Positions 31,769 through 41,610 of a DNA stretch of 45,782 bases are shown one piece after another. Source of the stretch: Cudoniella acicularis (taxonomy: Eukaryota > Ascomycota > Leotiomycetes > Helotiales > Helotiaceae); contig JAAMPI010000280.1 of assembly GCA_013054445.1 (NCBI GenBank), forward strand, positions 1 through 45,782, read 5' to 3'. Position 1 is the stretch's first letter; every line of letters starts with the position of its first letter. Made by a program: the position numbers and the translations under genes. The notes beneath the pieces were generated by a model that saw only the letters and a program-made list of their open reading frames with translations, did no database searches and was not told the DNA's origin.

Positions 31769-34306
31769 CTTGAGATGTCCAAAGACCAGAGTGGAGAGTG
31801 ATGAACGAGTTCAGTGCCGCACCTTCAAGAAACGCCTAGAAAAAGAGAAGAAGGATGGAAGGCAACTCTGGGAGGGGAGCAGAGGGTTTTTGTGCACTTT
31901 GCTACCCACAACAACATGGTGGGATATCTTGAGCTAGCGACTTCGGCCGGGGATGTGAGCATCGTCATTTACTGTGAGCGGGCCGGACGGCACTCTGACA
32001 GTACTGGCGTAGCAACGGGAGTCCCATAGCAATGAGCTATCTAGTCTCTCGAGCTCTGCTCCATCATCCATGGTGGGTGAGGTGCGGGATTTGCAGGAGC
32101 TTTTCCTAAGGCAGCCGATGCCCCAAGACCCAAAAGCAGCACGAGGAACAAGCTGTCGCGGCTCCATATCCGCAATAACAAGGGAAACCACTGCTCGTTA
32201 GGGCAAGTTGGAGAAAAGTTCTACGGAGGGGCTGCGCTGCTTTTGCTGGCAAGTTCCAGCGCAATTTGAGCAGCCGCACTGCAGAACCTAGAAGCGTCAA
32301 TCCATATCAGAGGTGCCAGAAAGCAGGAATAGAAGTGAGGAATGAGGTCGGTGGATGGCCCTGGATGCTCCGAATCAGTGACTGTGCACGAAGCAAGCCC
32401 ATCCGCAATCCCCGTTGATGGCGAAAGCCTCACATCAAAGCTCGTCCTTACCCTCCTCGTCGCCTCGTTCAAAGCCTGTCGACGGCGAGTCGGCCCAACT
32501 AGGAGGGATGAGGGATGACGACAGTTCCGTGCTTCCATTGACTTTGACAATGCCATTGTCCAATCAGGGTGGCGGGGATGCCAGATTGTTTAGCTGCAGA
32601 GAGCGCCTGGCGAATTGCCGCCTCCGTATTGCAGCGTCGAATTAGATCCGGAAAGGGAAAGACCTAAACACTCGGGCTAGCTCGGGATCCCCATCTGGCT
32701 CCGTCTAGCTGCATCCGGCTGACAGCCTAGAGGCAAAGGCCAGCGTTGCGAGAAGCTGACTGTTGTCCTGGGCTCCTGGCGCGCGAATCAAGCATTCTAC
32801 GATTCGTCGGAGTAGTCCAGTACGAGAAAAGCTTCGGCGGCAGTAGCGCGCGATTGACGTCTGCGCTAGGCCTTCGCTAGACCCTCGCTAGGCGTCTTTA
32901 GCGCCATCCCGCATGCATACAGAAGTCTCATCTAATCAGAGATTGCCATCTAATTCACCTGGAACCCACCCAAAATGCTGCACGGGGACATTTTCGCCCG
33001 GTGGTGCAGCTTCTTAAGCCACCTCCACTCATGTGGCTCTTCCTCATTTCGCCTTACTTATCGTCTTGCCGCTGTTTCGCTCTCCCAATCCTTGCTGGGG
33101 GACTTGTCACTTGGTCCCTCTGACGACTCGTGCAGAGTCTGCACACCGCTGTCTCCTTTGGTCGGCCCGCCGTGTTTGTATGAGGGAATTTTGCGACTCA
33201 ACGTCACGTGCCAAGTATATTTGGCATTTGCTCTGGACTTGCCCTTCTTTGTGGGAAAACCTTGGTACACCCGGGAGTTTTGTTTCACGGGAATACCTCC
33301 TTGGCAGGGCACTGGGCAGGCTCGCGGTGACAGGTGGATCACATTTCAAGCGCTGGACCCTACCAGTGCGTTCTAGTCTCCGCCATCCCGAAACAAAACA
33401 TTGGAAAAAAACAGAAACAAAGAGTCGGTGAAAATTTGTAAAATCGGGATGGCAGAATTTTCTGCGCTCTGTAAATGCCTCGTTTCCCAACACAAAAAAA
33501 AAGTGCCCAAGAAACCGAGTTATCCGTTACTTCCGTTCACCGATATCGATGACACCTCGCGGCCTCTCCGGAAGAGAAACAGGTTTCCAAATCCTAAATT
33601 TCCCGTCCATGTATAGTATTGTACAGTAATCAGAACGCAAACTACAGTTAATTTGTTTGTTTTGTTGGCGACTCGGCAACCCGCTCTCAGTCTCAAAAAG
33701 TCATTTCGGAAATCCGACCTCCCACTAATGAAATTTCTGACTTCGCGAATTTTCGGCTGCAACTCCTGATAAGCATCAAGGGGACCCATTGCATTACTCG
33801 GACTCATCTCCCATAACCTCATGTTTCGTACCTGCTTTGGTTGACCCCCACTACGCTCTGATGATGGAAAATTGCGGAAGACAGTCAAGCAGAACATGCC
33901 TGGAGCTTAAACCAAACAATTATTTGTTGCCGATGGTCTTTGCCGGCCGAGAATAATCTTCAACACGAGTGTGCTACACTTCAGAATTCTCGATTAATAA
34001 TTTCCTTGGTACTCTACTGTCACCATGTCAGCCGCGGGAATCTATTGTTATATTCCATTTCCTACACACTCTAGTCGGGAAGAACTGATACCTTTTCGAT
34101 GATGTAGTTCGTCATATGGTGGGGTTTTATCATTTAGACCTTGATGTCGCAGTTTTGAAGCCGGTCGCTGATGGACTTTTGCTGCGATGTGAGGGCTACA
34201 TCATCTATTTTCTCCTGGGGAAATCCGAAAATTAGGGTTGGAATTGTATTTTGTGCCCCTTTTCCTTGGATTTCAAGTTCGGATTCAAATATTTCAGAAC
34301 CCTAAA
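31769..34306. other. Intergenic, including H+-ATPase promoter
   Basis: About 2.5 kb. Overlapping frames on both strands at 31934-32645 and 32975-33616 have no recognisable domain. Around 32860-32900 the motif CGCTAG(G/A) is repeated several times within 40 bases. No gene is supported. Confidence 0.5.
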
Positions 34307-34731
34307 ATGTCAAATACAGGCGTCGCAGATAACAGCATCGGCGGGACCGTCAAGGGATCCGCGCCCGATCTCTCAGAAACCTCGAACATGCCCGCAAGGC
34401 TCGTCCTCAACAAACGAAAACTACGAGCCCAGCGTCGGCACAGCAAATAACGTCAAGAAGGACTATAGTGCGTAGAAGAAGACGGGGGTTATGAAGGGGT
34501 TGATGAACAAGATTACGGACAAGATGAATCCGAGTCTCGATAAGGGCCAGACTCAAAACGTACGTTGAAAGCCGGTGTACAGATGTGTTAAAACAGAGAT
34601 GTACTATAATTGAAGACGTTGTACTGAATGTTTGTTTTGGACAGGATCCTATTGCTGAAGGCGCGCAAAGCATTCCGAGTGGAGATCCTACACGACACAA
34701 GCAGGCGAACGGAGACTTAAACAGAGAATAA
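34307..34731 (+). CDS. Small hydrophilic protein, gene model uncertain
   Basis: The last exon (34645-34731, EGAQSIPSGDPTRHKQANGD, ends in TAA) and the middle stretch (34476-34559, KKTGVMKGLMNKITDKMNP) join through a good GT-AG intron at 34560-34644. The first part starts MSNTGVADNSIGGTVKGSAP at 34307. To link first and middle parts one can either splice out 34403-34475 (weak donor GTCCTC, acceptor GCGTAG, phase 0), giving 88 residues, or read through 34403-34475 in the +1-shifted frame, where coding-looking sequence (NYEPSVGTANNVKKDYSA) ends in TAG at 34473. In the second case the gene has a frameshift and a stop and is dead. The protein is hydrophilic and Lys/Asp/Gly-rich, like small stress proteins, but I do not recognise the family. 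Confidence 0.45.
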
Positions 34732-36149
34732 GAGCTATATCTAAAGGAACATATACGAGGAAAATGTATTTTTTTCAATACCATGTCAAGAGCAATGAAC
34801 CATATGATTATGATATATTTCTGGACTGCTCTATCCAACTCTCGAGGTGATGTTTTACACTCTGCTGGCTTTTTGGATGGCAGGTATCCTTTCTTGGGAA
34901 CGACATCGATATCAAAACCTCCTAAAACTCTGCAAATTTAAAGGAACACGCGGCATTGTTCAATACCAAATTATGGAAACTGCTTAGAAAGTAGAGTCAA
35001 GCTCTAGATGTTTCCTCCTTTCAGAAATCGCCCCTCCTAACCTTGTGGCTGTGCCACGTGACGCAAGTTTGTACTGCATCACGTATGACTGATTTTTGCG
35101 AATTGTGCAAATATCGCGTCGTTTCTTCCTTAGGAAACATCACTTCTGCTAAATTCTTTTGTTTCCGCATCTTGCCAATCAGAAATACAAACACGACGCG
35201 TTCGCACTACAACATTTTCTTCTCATCGACGTGACCGACCGATGATCCATGTCTCGAGGTGTTTTGGGTTCCCTACGCAGGCTGGGCTTCCCGTACCTCG
35301 ATGATTTGGAGTGCACCTCATTGCGCTTCATGTACTTTCATTTGGGTGGCTTGCGAACGGAGAGTAAGCCTTCCCTCTATTACTTTCTCAAGAGTAAACG
35401 ATCGGACCTGGGAATAGCTTCGCCTGATACATGTCCGCTTTCCACTTTACCATTCAATTGTTATCTCGGGCCCTCAGCTCTCTGGGCTTCCCCTTGTGTC
35501 AATTGCAATTTCAAAATGCGGACCAGAGCCCGCCTACTCTCCAACTGGACAACTTTTCTCTCGATCCTGAGCCTGTTTTCTTCCTCCACAACTCCATTCA
35601 TACCGGAGCTCCCCTCTTCTTATTTCATGATCCACGAGCCAACAGCTGCAGCCATTACGCTATCCCACAGACCTTCTCTCCTCGGATACTCATTTAACAA
35701 GGCAATCGCATCCCTCCTCACGGCTCCATCTCTACACTTTGTCACGACCGAGAACAACGCCGAAACAAGACCGCTTTCCGTCTCCTCTGCGGGAAAACAT
35801 CCAGCAAATCCCGCGACAAATCAACAATCCGAAGAAATTCCTTAAGAAAGCGATCCGCAAAAATTTCACTTGCCTGGTTCTCAATACAACACTCCACCCG
35901 ACAAGCAAGGTACTGAATCATTAAAGCAGCTGCCGCTGTGCAATTGGGAGACCCCACTACTTCTCTGCTTTGATCATAAACTAGTTCAAAGGATGCATAT
36001 CAGTCATCTAATACCCCCATAATCAGGCCAAAATCGCCGACTCCCTACCACAATGGACACTTTTCGCTTTCTGGTTGCGAAGTACTTGCTTGAATTCAGG
36101 AGGTGTGTTTAGTCCTAGAGGCGGCAGTATACCTCGCAATAATATCCCA
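34732..36149. other. Intergenic
   Basis: About 1.4 kb. A 198-codon frame at 35249-35845 (+) is the longest; it shows no domain and no clear splice context, and a minus-strand frame overlaps its end. No gene is called. Confidence 0.45.
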
Positions 36150-37194
36150 CTACCTCCGCACATCTCTCAGACCCACAAAGAAAAACCTAACGCCAGAACG
36201 CATGGCAAAGTTCGGCTCCGACAGTTTGGAACTACCCATCAGAAAATTCTCTCGGAGCATCATAACCTGAGTATCCAGCCTGACAAACGCGCCAAGTACC
36301 TCTCCGTGCAGAAACTTAGAGATCTTCGAGAAACAATTCAGTGAATTGGCATGATGTCCAGTCAGAGCGTCAGCGTGATATTCTCGCCATTCAAGCAAAA
36401 TGTTTATTCCGGTTTTTGCTTGCATTAAAGCGGTGTCTTGGTTCCCCAAATAACTCTCCAAGCATGTGGTAAGCAGGGACGAAATGATGGTGTTCTTAAG
36501 TCTGGCTTTGGGTTCTTGTTGCCCGAGATTTTCATAATGTTTAGCGCCTTACCATACTGCTGCAGTACGAAGGTATGATGTTTTTTTTGTCCGGGATCCT
36601 GTTGAGATGTCTCTGAGATTTGCGACAAAGCACTGATTGCGATTGCAGCATGCCTTGCGAAAGCTTCGTCATGACACACCTGCAATATAATTCAATTCCA
36701 GACTTCCGACTCAAAATATCCCGATAACTCTGACGCCGTACATGTTTGAAATATTTTGAAACAATACAACTCTCGGTCGTCGCTGAAAGGAGGTAGCCCC
36801 GATGGTTGAGTCACGAGATTTGTGGATAGTGCTTGTGATACCATCTCTATTCTAGAGTCACTGGCTGGAAGGCGCCGCCGCTTTATCAGGATACGGTTGT
36901 CCTTGGGAGGGTGATAACCGTGACAGGCAACTCCTAATTTGATACACCGAAGACAGCAGGGCTTTGCTTCATCACATTTGACACGCCGAATCCTCGAAAC
37001 CTGTCAGCCACGACAACAGATCAGATTTGAAATGCACTTACTTGCCTACAAGCAGGATTTAACAATCGATTCCAACTTCGATCAGGATCTCCAAAGGCCG
37101 CCTTACAAGTAATACACCCCGAACTCGATTTCGGTGTCTTTGCTCTTCTCTTCTTCACCTTCAGTTCCATCACCGCTTCCCTCGAATCACTCAT
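36150..37194 (-). pseudogene. Zn2Cys6 fungal transcription factor, disrupted and truncated
   Basis: The start (37194) leads through a basic stretch to GCITCK (37102), and the rest of the zinc cluster reads RRVKCDEAKPCCLRCIKLGVACHGY from about 36988. The middle holds the conserved TASELSGYFESEVWN, then TGA at 36694-36692, then IILQVCHDEAFARHAAIAISAL in the same frame. This is the well-kept block that starts the fungal TF homology region, so the TGA sits where a sense codon is expected (CGA to TGA would suffice). A frameshift at about 36510-36545 separates QQYGKALNIMK from KARLKNTIISSLLTTCLESYLGN. The frame ends at 36150 after LGAFVRLDTQVMML, well short of a normal protein. The first intron is also damaged: the donor after CK is GC and the only acceptor near ATTCGG is out of phase by one base. 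It lies beside the P450 and may once have regulated that locus. Confidence 0.82.
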
Positions 37195-37754
37195 TTTCGC
37201 GCAGAAAAGCCCTCTCAATATTGGCGAAACGAATTGATCTTTCGAGATCGAGCCTCTATCGATAGTTTTTTCCATTGAAAGAAACAGAGAAGGATATGTT
37301 TGAGGTTTGCGTGAGGACTCAGACCGAGTCACTAAGTATATTACATCAGCACTACCCCGACGGTCTGGTGGGTCTGTCTCTCTTAAAATATTATCTATTT
37401 CAAGCGAGCGGCGGTAGAACAGCTGACTTGAATAGTTTACGAGATCAGCATGGTTTTCTTTTATGGAAATTCGCCTTACACATAATAATTGCAAGCTTGA
37501 AGCACTGCTGCATTTCCCAGAAGTCGGTTCGGCACAGTCGGAACTTTGGATCGAAAGTTTCTTCATACTACGCGTCGCAGCTGGGGCCCGAATAGGCTTC
37601 TACCATGAGACTAAAGGGTCAATCAAGCGCGGGGTCATGTTCCGATGTATTCGCCAAATGTTACATTCACTAAATGTCTTTTTAAATATTAACAGAGTAA
37701 CACTATCCCACTTTACATCCCTACAATACTGACTTCTTTTTAGCTTCACAACTC
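37195..37754. other. Intergenic between regulator relic and P450
   Basis: A 560-base gap: former promoter of the transcription-factor relic and 3' region of the P450. The minus-strand frame running into the relic from 37566 has no similarity to anything I know. Confidence 0.5.
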
Positions 37755-39552
37755 TCAGCGAACTCTCAGCCGCACGAAGTCCTGATTAGCCCTATACGAA
37801 ATGTCATATGTCCCCGCATGACCACCAAGTGATTGGGGTACTTCCAGAAAGTCAAATTTCCACAATAGCATAGAGACGGCGATTCTCATTTCGAGTAATG
37901 CAAGCTTGCGGCCCCAGCAAGCCCGTGGTCCGAGGCCAAAGGCCAACTGTGGGTGGGAGGCACCGTCGAAGGCGACCTCGCCAGTATCCTTCCCTACTAG
38001 CCAACGCTCCGGATCAAAATCCCTCAAGTCCTTGGTTCCAATTCCAGGTACCTGCGTTGTGGCCCTCGGCTTGAGATGGTGCTCCACGTTGTCAACAGGA
38101 AAGGACGGCGAAGAGAAGTCAGGCCCTTGACAAACGAGAATAACAACCGTGCCCTTTGGGATCCTGTGGCCAAGTAACTCCGTGTCACGAACTGCATCGC
38201 GTGGGATGAGAAAGGCAGCACGAAGTCTTAAGGTCTCTTCTACAACGGCTTCAAGATATGGGACTCTGGCGTCAATTATCTCAGAGATAGACGGGAATCG
38301 TTTTTCCTCGGTTGCTCTAGTATGGACAGCGTGCAGCTCGTCGCGAAGCTTTGCTTGCACCTCAGGATAATCTGTCAAAAACTTGAAGGTCCAGACTAGG
38401 GCGGCGCTGGTGGTATGCTCGCCAGCGATCAACTCACCGTACACCTGGTTGCAACAAAATATCGCATGTCAGCATTTGCTTCAAACGTCTTCATCGACAT
38501 GGGAAAGTGACCATTACCTCATCTATCATCATTTGACTCCCAAAAGTAGGTTGACGACCCATCTTGAGTGCCGCTCTTTCCTCCCGCATCACCATATGAT
38601 CCATGCCCGTCTTCACTTCATCCTTGCGTAACCGCCGAACAGCATTGTGGATACATATGCGGATGAATCTATCCTTTGCAACAAAGAGCCTCTTGTAGCG
38701 GGACATGTAGCGCATCCACCAAGAAATGTACTTAGGACTCCAAGGGGTCGTATATATCCCTGTTATGACTTCGGCTACTTCACAGACTCCCTCGATGAAA
38801 GGATGTAATGGGACCCGGGGGAAAATGACTTCGTTGTGTTCTCCAAAGCCTAGTTTGGAATTGTCGAGTTGCGCAAGATATTGTATTTGTCGGCTGTGGG
38901 CTGAGTCTTCGAAGTCCCCGCCGAACATAAAGGCCAACATAACATCAATGGTAACGTATTTCAGGTCTGCACCCACGCTGAAAGGCCTACCGGCAGCCAG
39001 TCGAGTCTTGGACTCCCAGAGCTCTAGGAGTTGAACCAATTCGGAGTAGATAGCGGGACCCGCGACATTGTTTAGGAAGTGTGGAGTCATGAGGTCCTGC
39101 AGCCACAGGCGAGAGGTCCTCCAGGCGTTGCCCGTTTTCATCAGGAGATGAAAGCCACCAAGTAAAGGGAATCGATCAGAGATGTAGCTGGACCGATCGA
39201 AGTCGGTTCGTCCCACGAGGATGTCTCGTGCCTCGCCAAAATCCGCGAGCAGGATCAAAGGCTTGGAAAGGGGGCCCATCAATGCTTGGCATAAGGGAGC
39301 TCTCAACTTTTCCAGCTGCTTGCCAGCCCATATATTCAACCCTTCTGGATCTCTCATAAGGTCCGGCACATCGCCCCACAATGACTTGGCGGCCTGCGGA
39401 TCGAACGGGATGCCGGGAAGTGGTTTTGGGAGAAGCCATTGATAGAGAGCGTACAAACTGACAAGAAGAAGCGTGGTTGGCAGGTAGACCGTACTTGACG
39501 TAAGATTCACGCCAGCAAGCTTGATTGTTTCGAGTAGTGATATGGTTGCCAT
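37755..39552 (-). CDS. Cytochrome P450 monooxygenase
   Basis: Exons 39552-38518 and 38444-37755 (intron 73 nt, GT-AG, phase 0) encode about 574 residues. An N-terminal membrane anchor (VYLPTTLLLVSLYALYQWLLP) is followed by the proline hinge KPLPGIPFDP. P450 marks are the I-helix AGEHTTS (about 352-358), the K-helix EETLRLR (ExxR, about 415-418), FDPERW and the heme loop FGLGPRACWGRK with the ligand Cys at about 521. The start at 39552 was chosen over an upstream in-frame ATG because it places the anchor at the usual distance. The enzyme would hydroxylate or oxidise a lipophilic substrate at the ER with a reductase partner. It is divergent from the polyketide synthase across 2 kb and may tailor its product; the CYP family is not recognisable by eye. 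Confidence 0.92.
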
Positions 39553-40243
39553 CTGTAGATACGGTGTAGGTGCAGATGGGTATAATACAGGCAATGGTCA
39601 AATGCATTGTGCAAGTCAATAGCTCTAGTAAAGGGAACACTAGATTAAATAAGAGGGTAGAAAAGGATTCCAAATTCCCCGAATAGATAGGTGTGTATGT
39701 ACCCAAAATATATAAACATATATAAAGATTTTACAAGAGTTAATATATTTAAACTCCCTGCGCTAGCTTATCTCAAAGTAGTTTAAATTCAAAATTTAAA
39801 GTGATCTTTTTCAAAATCACATGATGCGCTAACTTACAGTGTGTGGGATATACTATTAATAGCAGTGTAAATTAAAAAATCTTCAAAAATTAATTATCAA
39901 AAGCTTCATTATTTAAAAATACCTTGTTATCCGTGCAATTCCCCGGGAAGATATACTCCGCCTCAATCTCCAGCCTTAACCAGTAACTAACGAGCGAGCC
40001 TGATTGTTAGCACATGTACATAGGCCGAACGCGCATTGCGTCCTTCATGCATGTACAGTACATACGCCTCACACACACAGTGCGAGTCATGTATTTGAAA
40101 TACACGTGTTAGGAATTACTCAGGGGGCAGTAGGTATATATCCGGTGTCCAATCAAGAAGTGAAGAGGCAGCGCGCGGAAGGATTGCACGTGTGGGGGTA
40201 GCACTGCTGCTGTAGCAAGGCCCTGGATATTTAGGAGCAGCGG

Positions 40244-40254
40244 GTCGGCCCGAC
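40244..40254. promoter_or_regulatory. GTCGGCCCGAC palindrome, candidate Zn2Cys6 site
   Basis: A perfect 11-base palindrome with CGG and CCG half-sites one base apart. Zn2Cys6 dimers bind paired CGG triplets, and such sites are common in cluster promoters. A single copy could be chance. Confidence 0.35.
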
Positions 40255-41231
40255 TTTTGTTGGCCGATGTTTGTGCAGATGTCGTCAGCCGATATATGCA
40301 CAAGTGTTGTCGAATATCAAGGCGTTTAAAATAATAATAATTATTTATTTTATTATTTTAAAGTGTTTTGTGTTGTTTTGCTTGGGTGCTAACGTTTAGT
40401 ACAATACGTGGGAAAATAATATAATATTTAAAATAGGTAATTCTGAGCAAGTGTATAAGTTATTTTTGAAGTTTTTACAGAGTGTCTAAGAGTAACTCAG
40501 TTATTGAGTTTATATCTAAGTCCTCGAAGAATATCCAATCTCCCTTCCACGTTACTATCAACCCTAAGGTTAGAAATAACTAGGCCACGAGGAGAGATAA
40601 CTTAACTCTGAGGGGTCTCAAGTCCAAGCATGTTTCCACGTGGCCTTGGAAATGAGTCGAGCATCACTTTGCAAGTTTGGACTAATCTTCATTACCCTAT
40701 TGGCTGTTGGCTGTCCTATGAGGAATTATTTATTTGCTACGTATAAGTACAGTATTATCTATGCAAACCCGCCACCAACCAGCATGCATAACAACTTGTG
40801 TACCTAACCGCTGATATGCTCGCAGCTCTCTGGACCCTGAGCTGCGGCTGCGAGGCTCTAAACGGCATCCTACGGGCTAGCTGCAAAGCATGCAGCGGAA
40901 CGGAACGGATGTTCTGTGTTTGAGCGCTGTACAACGTACATGGGCTCGTGAGCTTCCTGTTAAAGAGTATTCTCGTTGCTTACTGTACGTAAAAGTCGTA
41001 TTGAAAGGTATTCTGCGCGAGAAGAAAAAAAAAGAACAGATGTATCTCGGGGCTGGAATCGGCCGAGACTTTCACGAGATTGTGAATTTGGAAAGGAGTT
41101 TCGGCAGTTGTTGTTCCAGCGGGCGAGAATAAAGAGATCTAGGTTGTCAGTTGTATTATACTGCCTTTGGTCGGGTATACCTCTCTCACTGGTGGAACAT
41201 TTTGCCTACACTGCTATGTGCACCTATTGAA

Positions 41232-41425
41232 GGCCGTGTAAAACAGCTGCGGCCTGTGCCTCTGTATACTGTTAGCATAGACAATAGCACCTACCTTCCC
41301 TGGCCAGAAATGTAGAGAGATTTCAAAAAGGCGGTGTAAAACAACTGCGGCCTGTACCTCTGTATACTGTTAGGATAGACAATGGTACTTTCCCCCGCCG
41401 GGAATATAGAGAGAGATTTCAAAAA
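41232..41425. repeat. Two-copy direct repeat (about 97 bases) in the PKS promoter
   Basis: Copy 1 (41232-41329) and copy 2 (41330-41425) share TGTAAAACA, CTGCGGCCTGT, CCTCTGTATACTGTTAG, ATAGACAAT and GAGATTTCAAAAA. A third copy starts (GGCGGTAT) at 41426 and fades. The repeat ends about 185 bases before the PKS ATG. Confidence 0.85.
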
Positions 41426-41610
41426 GGCGGTATATAGAGTCTACCTCCTCAAATAGACAATAGATCTGTTAACTTTGTTGGAAAGACCAAATTGATTTTT
41501 ACCCACAGTCGATCCATCTATACGCCCCGGTTTAGACTATATTCATTTCACCTCAAATTACCAGCCTATCACTTTTTTCTTCTTCTCTTTCCCCAACGAC
41601 CACAGTATCA

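Larger units (their letters stand above)
39553..41610. promoter_or_regulatory. Divergent AT-rich spacer between P450 and PKS
   Basis: About 2.06 kb. It is strongly AT-rich at 39700-39930 and 40320-40450. It contains a CGG/CCG palindrome at 40244-40254 and a two-copy direct repeat at 41232-41425, just upstream of the PKS start. Small frames in it show no domain. I read it as the shared regulatory region of two diverging metabolite genes. Confidence 0.55.

Noticed and set aside
32975..33493. Overlapping frames of 120-130 codons on both strands
   Set aside because: They occur in three frames at once with no similarity to any family, so they are most likely chance.
35249..35845. 198-codon open frame on the + strand
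   Set aside because: No recognisable motif and no supporting splice signals. The translation is rich in Leu/Ser, as chance frames in pyrimidine-rich DNA are.
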